A DNA stretch of 64,000 nucleotides from Neonectria sp. B-13. Its lineage: Eukaryota > Ascomycota > Sordariomycetes > Hypocreales > Nectriaceae. This document shows positions 42,723-54,698 of this stretch, piece by piece (the first letter of the stretch is position 1; every line of letters starts with the position of its first letter). The translations under genes and the position numbers were made by a program. The stretch spans positions 1,118,501-1,182,500 of the forward strand of contig NOKP01000001.1 in NCBI GenBank assembly GCA_002682825.1. The letters are read 5' to 3'. Below the pieces are notes generated by a model. That model was not told where the DNA came from. It did not search any database and worked only from the letters and a program-made list of their open reading frames with translations.

Positions 42723-44294
42723 CTAGGGCGGAGCATCAGCAGGATGATACCGCCAACCAGGAAGCCCCTGGTCTGGCAGGTCCCGGTCCATTCGCTCTCT
42801 TCGCTCTGCCTCTTCGTGTTCTCTCCGTCGTGCGAAAGGTGCTCGTGGCCTCGGGGCAGCTTGTCGTGCCTCGGCAATGTCCTCTGCTCTCCGCGCAGCC
42901 TGTTGCTCATTGCGCAGACGCCGTCCGAGATCGGCGATCTGCGCATCTCGCGCATCGAGTTGCTCCCGATGATTGTCGACCACGTGTTGGTTTTGCCTAC
43001 GCCCTCTCTGTTCGGCTTCGAGAGAGATATGCCGAATGCACAAGTTGCTGATGGGGCCAGCCCGCTCATTGCCACAGTCTGCATTTGTGCATGAGCGCGG
43101 CACACAGTACCCGCCCGGGACCTTGGCGAGGAGCTGACAGTCTGCATCTCGGCACTTGTGGTTGTCGCAAAAGGCATTTCCTGGCTCAGTATGCCTGTCG
43201 CAGTTGAGCGAGCTGCAGCAATGCTGTTGGCAGAGCTGGCGATCATCGGTGACCTGCCCCAGGCAATCCTCGAGCCGGCATGTGTGGTTGACACAGTTCC
43301 GAGACAAAGGGATCGTCGTGTCTTCGATGCGGTTTAAGCAGTCCCCTTTCGTGCACGCATCTGGTCTGGTCAGCTAAAGCACGCTCTCGGATCGCTCAGC
43401 CAAGTTGACTTACGGTCCTGGCACCAAGTGTTCTCTTCGTTTCGGACCTGATCCCGGTATCTCTGGCACCTGGCAACCCCACAGCGATGTCGAGGACAGC
43501 TCGTCTCATCTATCCGCACGACTTCTTCGCAGTGCTGCCCCGGCGCAAGACAGAAGCGATGGTCTTGACAACACAGCCCAGGCTCGTCATCAGCTCCAAC
43601 AGCGCAGTATCTAGTACACTCCGGGGCAGAGCAGAGCTGGTGCTCGAAACACTGTCCTGTATCGCGGCCGCGATAGGCCCCTCTCAAGCATACAGGGCAC
43701 TTGTGCGTCGAACAGAACCGACTCCCCGGCACCTGCTCCAGCATGCAACGTTCCCATGCGCAAATCGTCTGTCCCACATGCTCGCCGCAGTAAGCAGAGT
43801 TTGCTACGGGCTTTCGGGAACAGATCCGTTTGCCATGTGGACTCGTAAAGCCACAAGCATCTAACCACAACGTTGGTATCAGCATGGCCTTCATTGCTGG
43901 GACTTCGTTGCGGAAAGGACACTTACGATTTGGGCAACACCAAGAAGGCTCGCGCTGCTTAGAGCCTCTCGCAACTTTGCAACTGGGTTCTTGACAAGTG
44001 GCGTCTGGCTTTCGTTAGGAATTGAATGAACAGGACAGCGATGAGAGGAGGAAACGTGGACTCACGCCGACGACAGTACTTAAAGTCCTGGCTTCTTCGA
44101 CTAAGGCAACAGGGAGGTCCAAGTGCACAGGTGTCTTTGCAATGTCAGTTTGATATCGAAGGGTAGATCCGGGTGGCCTACTCACGATGCTTGCACCAAG
44201 AAGAAGAGTGCTTCTCCAAGCGGTAGACTGGGTTCGAGCAACTTTTGCTCGCACACTCTGGAGTGAGGGAACATTTTGACCCCCACAGACCCAT
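42723..44294 (-). CDS. Cys/His-module (zinc-knuckle-like) protein with coiled-coil tail
   Basis: 446 residues from five exons: 44294..44186, 44134..44066, 44004..43927, 43860..43414, 43360..42723 (introns 51-66 nt). The protein is a string of modules of the form C-x4-C-x(8-12)-(Y/W/F)C-x2-H, for example SWCKHHTCALGPPC, KYCRRHATCQEPSC, AYCGEHVGQTICAWERC, RFCSTHKCPVC, LCQQHCCSSLNC and AFCDNHKCRDADC. That suggests repeated zinc binding. The last 90 residues lack Cys and form a charged coiled coil (QLDARDAQIADLGRRLRNEQ..) with an Arg/Glu-rich end. All four introns are phase 1 and interrupt the codon of a His that closes a module (or the Asn/His junction residue). No signal peptide; probably intracellular. 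Function unknown; similar Cys-rich repeats occur in lineage-specific proteins of plant-associated ascomycetes. Confidence 0.75.
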
Positions 44295-47200
44295 ACTGAT
44301 CTTGATGGATACCCACAATCAAGATAGTACAGGCCCTGGAGTGTCCTGTAGCGCGTTCCTCCAAAACAATGGTCGGAAGACGCAGCGGACGAGGGCTAAA
44401 CCGATCAAGCCAAGAAGGAAACAAATACAATAATATGTTTGGAACTTTGAAGCTGGTAAGGATGTCTTACAGGACTCAATACAATGGTGTGGAAAGAGTT
44501 GCGAACTGGAGTAGGCTCGGGCCCTACTTATACCTGAGACGAAGATATCAATCACAGCTCAAGCTGCTATGAGGCTGTGTACCGCGTAGGACACATTCAT
44601 TGACGTTACTCAGGGCAGTCGTCGTCGATTGACTGTGATTCACTGACACGTTTAGCTCTCGTGACTTGAACTTGTCCATCGACATTGACACCACAGCCCC
44701 AGTTCGTGAAACGGCAATGCGCATCGCCCTTAAGGGTTTGGTGAAACACAGATACTCCGTCTATCTGACCGACTTGGGCCTTTCTTAGATTGCCAGATAC
44801 CCTGACTCAAGAGGGCTTTTGAGCCTCGTAGGTTGACTGTAGGTATCTTCTAGCTTTGATTCACGACTCCAATTAGGAATCAAGGTGGTTTACGCTTGCT
44901 TCAGACGAATGGAGCACAATTGCAGAATAGCCACGGGGAGGCACGGGTCACACTAGAAACCTCAGACACCCTCAATCCTACCTTCCAATTAGCAACATGG
45001 GAATGTCGTAGGCTGGGGTTTATCCCGCTATCGTGGGGATTCAATCACATTCCCAAGGGAGCAATAGACGTGAAGTTGTCCGCGAGAAAGGCCAGTGAGC
45101 TCTACATATTGTCCTCTATTTGGTTTTTATTCAAAGACAGAACCCTCCTCTTCTTACATATCTAAGACTCAGTTGACTGGTATCTCGACGAATCACTTTC
45201 ACACGCCGCCACATTCTAAGCCTAGAAGAAGCATAGCAGATAGCTCAACACCTCAGTGACGAACTATCTACAAGGTTGACATGACGTCGTAGCTCTGCGA
45301 GTCAGCCCACGGTCTAGTACTCGTTGCATTATGGTACACCGCCACTTGATTACATACTTGCTCAGTACTCCCACATTGTCTTGGTATATCTCCAGTTGCA
45401 CCCGACTTCCCTGCCCCATCATCACAAGCTAGACTACCTTGTCCAAACACACCTACACTCCAGTCCAGCCCGTTCCCCCAGTCCTGGAAGTATTACATGG
45501 AAGCATCTAGCTGATCGTGAAAACATGGCGGGCTTTATCAGTCCTAGGAAGACAAACTCAGAAATAAGGCTGTCTCGTACACCCAACTTCAGTAATTGCG
45601 TAAACCCGCAACCCAGATCTGCCATCGTCAACACAGCCTAGAGCAGGTACGTGGGCTGCCTGACAGGCCAAGGTGACTGTAAGCGAGTGACACGATATAG
45701 CTGCTAGGCTCTGCAAGCCTAACATTAGGTGTCGAGATAATACTGTGTGAGGTAACAATGTGGCTTAAACTGTCCTACATCAGTCGACTCATCCGTTCGT
45801 ACAAGACCTAAACTGTCAGACCGCCACGACGCGGCTCTGGGGTGAATCTACATCCGGTACAGATCTGGGGTACATACATGCTCACGAGGTAATTAGAAAT
45901 CAGGGTGATAGTTAGATAAGATCGTAATATGATGTATACAGCTTTCAATATGAACCTTGCCTTCCCGTAAACTTGGTTGGCAAAGTTGACTAAAGCCCAG
46001 AATCCCTATCTTCACCATATCCCGAGGCTAAGCACAGCGAATACCCAAGGAGAACCTTTGAATATCCGATAGCATTGTGTGGGAACAGATGGAGGCAAAA
46101 CGCCTGCTCAACTTTCCAATGTAAAATCTGCTGTAGCATTGACAATCTATCGTGTTCTGGGCGAAAACACGCTTCCAGTCTCATGATCCGATCCGAACCT
46201 GTTGTATCCCTTCACTGCGGCACCTCGCGCGTTACGCATGCCCTTGCATCTGACTTTACGCAGCATAAACCACCCAGTCTCCGTATCACTCTCTCCCTGC
46301 CAGGGCCGCCCCGTAAAGCTTTGCTATGGTGGCTGCGTAGGTCTGTGGATCGTAACGTCGGCCTCACTTCTTGAGGCTCTGCCTGGGTCGGCCTCGATCG
46401 CAGCGGCGATAAGGGGGTGTCGATTCCTAGAGAACTCGCTTGGTTAGTACACGTCTGTGGTAACGTGACGAGGAGCAAACAAATACCTTCATGGAGTCAC
46501 GAGCTCCTACAGCCGCACTTGGAGCCGAAAACGCCGGGATATACTCCCACAACGCACACGGCCAAGATTGGCCGCAAGTCGGAGTTAGGCATCGATGTGT
46601 TTTCGATGATGACGATAGTACAAGTCTCGTTCCCGTGATGCAGCAAGAGGCAGCTGGCTGATGACGGAAACGCACCCCTGACACTAGCAGAGGCAGTCTC
46701 CCTTCCTCGCAAGTCCTGCTCCACAGAAGAGTTAGTGCAGGATGGGAGGGAGGAACACAAGAGACTTACCTTACCTCTCCCTCCTTCGCTCCCTTCCTGA
46801 CTCCCTTCCCAGGACTGAGACCGGAGACTCCGGACGACGCGAGCCCGCACGTCGCCTTCGATGTAGAATGAAGACCTGGAGGGAGCTGCGTTTATATGCA
46901 ACACCCCAATGCAATATTTCCGACTTCCCTGGGCTCATCTCATTACACGCTTGCGGGGTTGGGGCCTATCTCGTCCGCTCAGTGGATCCCAGGTTGCCTT
47001 ACGGCTAGGATGACAGGTTTGACGAATACAAAGCGCAGCCAAGGGAATCAAGACGTAAGCGAATGAGTAGAACCTTGGAAAGGGGTTTCGGTTATTTTCT
47101 CTGCCTTCGGAGCATGCGAAATCGTGGAATCTGGTTCATCGTCGGCCTGTCACCTCAATAGGTTAGCAAGTGACCATTTCCAACCGTGGGCATTTTGTGA

Positions 47201-47731
47201 GCACCATCGCCGTAATTGACATACTTAGCCGAGAGCGCTCGACGGTGAGCAGGTCGCTCAAGTGGATTGCCGGCTTGGTTAGCGAACGGAACGGTTGTGA
47301 CGTTACTGGGTGGTTAACAAACTGATGCTCGTACCCGGTTCTTGGGACACCCGAGGTGGAATCCCTCAGAAGTGCCGAAGCCAGCTGACGAGACTCCAGC
47401 ACTGGCACCGTTCAGAGCGGGTCGTAAAATTCACTGGCGAATACGCGAAATGCCGACGCAGTTCTCGCCTGGGCTAGCTTCACTCTGCTCTGTCGTCTCT
47501 GGGGCTGTGGGCATCATGTCTGACATCAACTTGGGTGGTGTTCAATCCTGTCAATAGCCAAGGCTTGAATACCCCTGTTATGGTATGTGGAAATTCGCTT
47601 GCATTCATGAATAAGTATATACTAGAAGACTTCTGTTGTCCGTTAGCCAACCCTTGCCATATTTCTCTTTCTTTCTCGTGATGTCCTTCTCAGTCGGGGG
47701 CATCTCTTTTGCGCCATTATGACCAAGGGCC
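44295..47731. other. 3.4-kb region without a supported gene
   Basis: Contains the leader and promoter of the Cys/His gene (minus-strand TATAAG near 44,530). The rest has many stops in all frames and short overlapping ORFs without domains. It may contain decayed genes, but none could be identified. Confidence 0.45.
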
Positions 47732-50513
47732 TTAATTCAAGACCGCGCATAGGGGCAAGTCCCTCGAGCTGCTGCCGACGTACACCTTCTTCTCGTGCTC
47801 TGTGACGACCCAGTCCTGCGACACAACGTCCCAGTTGCTCAGGTCACGACGTGTGATGTCGGCAGTGAAGATGAAGCTCTGACCAGGCGCAATGCCCTCC
47901 AGTCGCTCAAAACCGCGCAGGACACGAACGGGCTCGTCGCCGCCAAGGCCTATGTAGAGTTGAGGGATCTCGTCAGACGTGGCATCGCCCGTGTTGGTGA
48001 TGGTTGCGGAGACGGTGTACAGAACATCCCAAAGCTGAGGATTGCCGCCGGGGGCACCCGAGGCCGGGCTCTTGGGCTGGGGCGAGCCGTTGATAGCGTT
48101 GGGAGGGAGGAACTGCTCGGCAGTCTGGCCGTAATAAGGATCGGCCGACGCCTCCTTGCCAGAGGACGAGGTGTTGAGCCATGGGTAGATGAACTGGTAG
48201 ATGTAACGAATGTTGGACGGGAAAGTGTAGTCGGAGAGGTCGGTGCTGAAGTTGCCTAGCTCGGGAGCGGCAATCGTCTCGCCAGAAGTAGGCTCGTAGG
48301 GAGTGTCGATGTGAGCTTGAATCTGAAGGTCGGAGTACTCGAAGGTGGTCCAGGAGAGACCATAGCCGAACTCGTAGAGGGGCGCGTCAGAGTTTTTGGA
48401 GGCCTTGTCGTCCGTGCTGGGAGACTTGCGGTCGAAGTGGCGGTAGTCAATGAAGACGCCCTCGGAAAACTCTTGCTGGGGAGCACCCTGGCCATTGTTG
48501 GGCTTGTACAAGAGATCGGTGCCGTAGCTCTCGCGGGTGCGACCCCAAGTGAAGGGCGATCGGCCAGGGCTGGTCTTTCCGTAGAGGATGTCGGCAATTG
48601 CGTTACCGGATTCCTGGCCAGGAAGACCGGCCCAGACGATGGCGGTGATATTGGGGTTGTCATACCACTCAGTCAAAATGACCGGGCCGACTGTGTGGAG
48701 AACAACAATGGTGTTGGGACAAACGGAGGAGACGTTCTTGATGAGGTCGTCGCCTTCCTTCCAGAGAGTGAGGTTCTTGCGGTCGCCCTCGTTGCCGTCG
48801 ACATTGATGTAGCCCTCGCCGGCATTGGCATTGGCGAAGACAATGGCGGTGACGTTGGGTTGAGAAATGACTTGAAGAGTCTGCTCCCACAGGTTGTTGT
48901 GAAGAATGCTCTCATAACGGGAGCCGTCGGTGTGAGCCTGGAACTGGAGAGCTTGATCTGGGGTGATCAGGTAAGGGAACTGGGAAGTCCCCGAGCCCCA
49001 AGACATGGCAAGGGTACCGTTGTCACACCCGCGGTCGTTGCAGCCGTTGGGGCCGGCGGGGTTGCCTCCAGCATCCTCGCCGATGACGGCCACGAACTTG
49101 GGCTTCTTCAGTGGCAAGGAGCCGCTGTTCTTAAGGAGGACGCTTCCCTTGGCAGCAGCTTCGCGAATGTGCAGGCCGTGATCGCCCACAACGTCGACTC
49201 CGAAGTTGATCTGCTCCCAGTTCTCCTTGGCCGCCATCTGAACGTAGCCAAAGGTGTCGCGGGACCAGGACGAGAAGTTGATATCGGGCATGCTGTCAAC
49301 GGTCCTGCCAACCTTGAAGAAGGATGCCATGATTCGCATGGCCATGTCGTCGATGCGCCATTCGGGAACGGTGCCGTTGATGACTGCCAGGGTCAGGTTG
49401 GCGCCCCAGAAGCTGAGACCGGTGTTGAAGGACGTGTCACCGGGCATGGTCATGTCGAGGCCGGCAGCAGCAGTGGCGGCACCGGAGTGTTGAGCCTGCC
49501 AGTCGCTCATTACGAAGCCCTGGAAGCCAAGCTCCTCCTTCAGAATGCCGTTGATGAGCTTGGAGTTCTGGCACGCGTACGAGTTGTTGAGCTGCTGGTA
49601 AGAGCACATGATGGCGCCAACGCCAGCCTTGACGGCGTCGGCGAAGGGCCAAACATAGAGCTCGTGGAGAGTCTTGTCATCGATGTTGGACGACATGGAC
49701 TCGGTGATGTTGTAGCCGTAGCCTTGGGCCTCGGGGGACTGTCGGAAGTGCTCTTGACGATGTCAGCTTCAGGATTCGAGTGAGATGTCAAAACTTGCTG
49801 TCTTACCTTGCTCATTTCCGACGAAATGCTTCGCGGTAGCAATCACGCCACCCTCTTGGATACCAACGGAGGTCTCAGCTAGGGCGATGCCCGACATGTA
49901 AGGGTCAACCGAGAAGCCCTCCCAGTTGCGGCCGCCAGTCGGGGCTCGACCCAGCGGGCCAGCGACGGGTCCGAGGAGAACGTCGATGCCCTTCTCGTTG
50001 GCTTCGGTACCCATGAGGAGACCGCGCTGGCGCCAGAGCTTGCGACTCCATGAGGCTCCAGCCGTGATGCCTCCGGGAAAGGCGCTGTTGTAATCTGAGA
50101 GGCGAATGCCTAGAGGACCGTCCTGCATGCACAGTCCGCGCATACCGAGGCGAGGGATGGAGCCAGCGTTGCCGACACATCGTTCACCCATCCATCTGCA
50201 GTATAGAGTCAGAATGATGCTGGCAAAGACTCTGGGGACGCGTAATCCAAGGGCGGGCTACTCACCCGACTCCGGTAGTCAAGTTGACCTTCTCGGGGAG
50301 CGTCAGCTGGGAGACGAACTCCCTGGCTCTGACGTAGGCATCCTCCCAGCCCGGGGCCTCGGGATTCATCCATGGTGAGGGATAGTGAGGAGGAGAAGAT
50401 GCGAGGTCGTCTTCTCTCGCGGCGACCTGGAGGGGAACTTGAATGTCAGCGTGGGAACGCGCCAGGGAAGCGAGCGCAAGTGAGAGCAGTGGTAGAGCGA
50501 GTGTGGGCTGCAT
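47732..50513 (-). CDS. Secreted GH3 beta-glucosidase
   Basis: Glycoside hydrolase family 3 enzyme releasing glucose from cello-oligosaccharides, 885 residues. Exons 50513..50266, 50195..49807 and 49752..47732 (introns 70 and 54 nt). The signal peptide is MQPTLALPLLSLALASLARSHA. The GH3 N-terminal barrel has LTTGVGWMGERCVGNAGSIP, CMQDGPLGIRLSDYNSAFP, and VLLGPVAGPLGRAPTGGRNWEGF. It also has AKHFVGNEQEHFR, and the nucleophile motif GFVMSDWQAQHSG with Asp at about residue 296. The C-terminal alpha/beta sandwich includes WAGLPGQESGNAIADILYGK and YEFGYGLSWTTFEYS, and a fibronectin III-like domain ends the protein. Several N-glycosylation sequons are visible. Length and motifs are complete. A role in cellulose or glucoside use is expected from the family; glycan specificity cannot be read off. 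Confidence 0.95.
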
Positions 50514-50859
50514 TGTGGCGTCGGGGGAGGTTTTTCCTTGAGGAGGATTTGTAAGGCATTCCGCGTGCCAGTGCCACAAAGAGAAAGACGAGACAAAACA
50601 CAAAGATAAAGCGAGATGAAACAGAGGCAGGAGGGATTCTCTAGTTTTTTTTGGGTGTTATGGTGGTGCAGCCATAAAATACGGGATGAGAGACTCAACG
50701 CTCGCTCGAGCTTGCATCACCGCGAGGCGCCCATCGGTCGGTGAGCTCTCCCCTCAGCAGCGGAGAGCTCCAACCAATTGGCAGCGATGCCGTGGACGAT
50801 GCATTGGCGTTGGATCCAGGGGGCGGGAAGCGGAAACAGCAGAAAGTGGGCTCACTCAC

Positions 50860-50943
50860 CTTGGCCACACCGGCGGCGGGAATAGCAGCGTCGGTGCCAG
50901 CGGCCGAAAGCAGCAAAGCTGCGACGAGCGAAGTCGTCTTCAT
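50860..50943 (-). other. Orphan signal-peptide exon upstream of the beta-glucosidase
   Basis: ATG at 50943 encodes MKTTSLVAALLLSAAGTDAA then IPAAGVAK, a good secretion signal, and ends exactly at a GTGAGT donor (50859..50854). A TATA box lies at 51115..51105. No downstream exon of a matching gene is visible before the beta-glucosidase start at 50513, and splicing to that gene in frame finds no clear acceptor. It may be an alternative first exon, the stump of a deleted gene, or a short secreted peptide if the intron is retained. Confidence 0.4.
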
Positions 50944-53126
50944 GTTTGCGGGCCTGGAGTAGACAGGGATAATTGATGAGGATAAGATCAGGAAGAGAAA
51001 TACACAGGAAGATGCGTCTACTATGTACCCCGTCACACAAAGCTTGGATCCAGGAGAAACCAGTCGTCGGACATTTCCCACCGAGAGCCCGGGCGATCGT
51101 CAAGCTTTATTTATAACGAGACCGGGATAAGAACACGCGGGATGGGGATGAAGAACCCACTATGGTTGCACTCACGCGTGCGTGTCTGCTGCAGTGCTGC
51201 ACGGAATAATCGATGTTGGGCCTCCCCTTCATGCCGAATAGACTATAGAGTGTCTCGTGCCAGAGCGAGACAGCACGAAAATCAACATGCACGAAAATTA
51301 ACATGTTACCGCTTGGACCCCCGGTTTCTCGCCGACATGAGACCTCCATCCATCCAAGGCCGGTACGAATACTGCACTCTGCACTGCGCTGAACCGAGCC
51401 GAAAGGTGGTTTTGTTGATGCTGATGATGCTGATGAGGATGGCCCTTCTGCTCCACTCTTGCTCCTCTCTCTCCTCTCTCTCCTCCATCTAGCTGCCGAT
51501 CCCCCTTCCCGGACCCTGCTCGGTCTGCCTCTCCACCACAAAAGCATCGTCAACATCAAGCTCGAAAAGCCAGGGGTGTCGGACGCTGGGAGGGCGGTGG
51601 TGCCTCGGTAGTGGACAGCCCCAGACTGTGGGGGAACGCGGCAGTGTCAATGTGGCAGTTCGAAGGGAAAAGGGCCGATGCTGCGAAAATACAGGGCCAA
51701 CCCCGACGAAGCCGGGGTCTGGGCTCGCCGACGCAGAAGACCCGGCATCAAGAATGAGGAGGAAAACGAGAGTAGGGCGGCTGACCAGCTGATGGGATCA
51801 TGCTCATCGAGGCTTCTTCGGCTTTATTTCCCCTCCCATGTTGACCCCATTGATCTGTCTTGACGTCACAGACTTCAGTCTTGCATCTCACGATGAATTC
51901 GCAGCCCACCACTTTTTGGCTTCGATTCCTTCCAACGGCCACCTTGCCCAGGAGTGACGATACACTCCTTCGTTCTTTGGAAAGTCAGGTGGTTATTTGG
52001 GTAGCAAATCCTTCGTCTTTCCATATCTAATCACTCATCTAACTTAGAATGTCTCGTATCCCCTGATCCGTGTCCACCAAAAAAAGACACCGCGCAAATG
52101 GCGATCGACATGACAGCTGCTCCCTCCGATTTCGCCGCCCTCGGACCCTCCCCTGGACCCTTACCTCGCCCTTACCATCCCTTCCCATTCCAATCTTCTT
52201 TCATGCTACGGATACTCATCATCCTAACCATCGCCCTAGTGCTCCCTCCGTTCCCTACGCCAGTCCCATCCGGCGAAATGCCTAAACCACGGTCTGCATC
52301 CAACTCTAAAATCGCCGATGCCACATCGCCCGCCTGCGCAACCACGTTTCCCCGACTGCATCCACCATCGAAGTCGAGCCGATCCCGCATGACGACATGA
52401 TCCAATAAATATCCAAAAACCAAGTTCCCCAAGCTTGCCCAGTCTGGCAGTCCCTGTTGCTGGCCCCATGCTCGTAGCCCACTTCACTCTATCCCCCGCA
52501 CCCGCCGCCTTGGCACTCGGCCCTGTTCGACAGAAGATCCCCCTCTCCGGCCATGCACCAACGGCTCTCCCCCGCGCTCTTCGGCCCGTTTCTAGAATCC
52601 GGAGAACCCCTCGTGCGAGTCCTGCGCCTTCCGTGAGGCCGCTTGGTTGCTGTCGGCGAGCATCACCATGTTGCAATTCTCCGTTTTCCCGCAGCTAGCT
52701 GTAGAGGTGGAAGCAACGTCGTATTTGGGGCAGCCCTGCATCTCACGTCAGTATTCCTTCCACCTTGGTCTTCACGGTCTGGCCAAGGGGTTCCGGAGGG
52801 GCTGGAGAATGGGATCTTGAAGGGCTTGCTTGACGTGGGAACGGTTAAAACCACTCTTGAATACCCACCTGTGAATTGATAGGACATGTGAAGAAGACAA
52901 CGTAGCAACGTAGGCCAAGTATTTTGCAAGGTTTGTTCATGGGAGGGCTAGTTAGCCCAAGCTACCATCCCCCATCTATGGACCATCTTTTAATCGGGCC
53001 ATTACTATTATTCTATAATTCCATGACCTCCGCTGCATGCCGTCCAGTCCATCCTCCATTCAGTCATCAGCCGTCGGAGATGCACTCATCCATTCCAGGT
53101 GCTCCATAGCCCATGCAGTCCAGTGA
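50944..53126. other. Intergenic region with promoter-like element
   Basis: No supported gene. It includes the TATA element at 51105-51115 and CT-rich low-complexity sequence around 51,455-51,490. Open frames at 52.1-52.7 kb overlap on both strands and carry no domain. Confidence 0.45.
51105..51115 (-). promoter_or_regulatory. TATA box
   Basis: TATAAATAAAG on the minus strand, about 160 nt upstream of the orphan signal-peptide exon and 590 nt upstream of the beta-glucosidase ATG. Confidence 0.5.
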
Positions 53127-54698
53127 CTAGTAAATGCCGGGGATGATCCGAGACCGGACAATCTTCTTGTACTCCGTCCAGTCCTCGCCATACTTGCGCT
53201 GGCACTTCTCGTCATCGCGGCGGTCTCGATGAATGAGCAGGATCGCAAAGTACAAGACGTAGAAGTAGGTAATGAACATGCCCCACCCCTTGGCTTCACC
53301 TTGGATAACCTCACGGCCATCCTTCATCACCAGGGCGCCCTCGGCATGAGTCCCAGCACTCAGGATCTGGTATCCAGCAATACCCGTGGGTAGACAGTAA
53401 GGCCACGACTGGATCCAGTCGCCAAAGTAGTTGATGTGGCGAGCAACACCCCACCAGCCCGAGATGAGGAGCTTGCTGCCTCGCTTGGTCTGGAGGTACT
53501 TGAGGTGGGCGACTCGGGGGTCGTCGGGGTTCGTCCGGAATCGGTTCTTCTCGTTGTTGGCGGAGCGAAAGATAGTGAAGCCGACTCCGATGAGGGCGAG
53601 CATGCCAGCCAACCCTAGCGGGCCAAGCGACACGGGGTGAGTTGCGAGGTAACGGACCGGGAGCGAGTAGACAAATGGCAGCCAGACAATGTCGCCAAAT
53701 GACAACATGAAGCCAAATCCATCGTTGGTAATGTCAATGGTAGTGAGAATAGCAGGCTCGTTCCACCACGAGTCGAAGACATACAGAGCCTGGACAGCCG
53801 TGATACAGATGGCGCTGTCCGTGACGAAGCCGTAGTTGCGGTACTGCTGCGCGCACCACGAGCAGTTGAGAATGATCCAGCCCATCATGCCAGGTCGCAG
53901 CTCCAGGAACTCCTTCAGGTCGATCTCGCCAATGAGGGGGAAGCTGACACGCGGGTTCAGCTCACGACCGATGAACCAATCATATAACATGTTGCCGCTG
54001 TGGCCGCCAGCTGCGAGCTCTCGGTTTTCTTCGTTTCCCGGCTTGACACTGAAGCTGCGGACGTAGACGAAGTGGGCCACAAGATACGCGAAGAGGACGT
54101 TGGCGGACAGGATCTGGATGAAGTTGTCCGAGATGAATGTCCAGACAGGGAACTCGGCACCCTGGGCGGCGGTTCCAGCAGCCAGGGCGGCCAGGGTGAC
54201 GGTGCTAGAGTATAGGGCTAAGAGTATGTCAGCTCAAGTTGCATGTACCTAAGTTGACAAAGAATTCCGTACTGTTGAACCTGTACTTCAGCTTTGCACC
54301 ATTCCTCAACTCAGTGCCCTCCACCTCGGTTGCAGGGAGAAGACGGTATAGAATCATTGAAAGAACCATGTACCCAGCAGTGGCAGCGGTGGCCTCCCAA
54401 CTGACCAGGCCAGCGAATCCATTCTCTGGCCAGCCGACCTCAAGCTTGAGCTTGTCAAGGGACAGGGTCTTGGGGCTCAAAAGCGAAGGCGCAGGGCAGC
54501 CGGAGATGTCGTTGCAGACAAAGTTGAAGACGTAAACGAGGAGAGGAAGACCGAAGGAGATGGCGAAGGCACCGGGACTGTTGACACCTTGGGGTCAGTG
54601 GTTGTTCCCGACGAGAGGGTCTTGGTGATAACTCACGGTCCAAAGAATTCGTAGCCATGAGGCTCTTCCTCAGGGGTCGGCTTTGTTTTGGCCACCAT
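53127..54698 (-). CDS. ERG24: Delta(14)-sterol reductase (C-14 sterol reductase)
   Basis: ER membrane enzyme of ergosterol synthesis that reduces the C14-C15 double bond with NADPH after C14 demethylation; the protein is the target of morpholine fungicides. 485 residues. Exons 54698..54637 (MVAKTKPTPEEEPHGYEFFG), 54577..54273 (PGAFAISFGLPLLVYVFNFV) and 54217..53127; introns 59 and 55 nt. Multiple membrane spans are present. ERG4/ERG24 signatures include GNMLYDWFIGRELNPR, the stretch SGWWGVARHINYFGDW, and a C-terminal end of LIHRDRRDDEKCQRKYGEDW followed by YKKIVRSRIIPGIY. Each acceptor was chosen to restore conserved text (FFGPPGAF; YRFNTLYSS). It is divergent from ATG27, with about 1 kb between their starts. 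Confidence 0.95.

Noticed and set aside
42563..43294. 243-codon minus-strand frame overlapping the Cys/His-module gene
   Set aside because: It is a +1 shifted reading of the last exon; the annotated frame carries the Cys/His pattern and joins the upstream exons in phase.
48311..49783. 490-codon plus-strand frame
   Set aside because: It is the exact antisense of beta-glucosidase exon 3; Val/Gly-rich text reflects the complementary codon bias.
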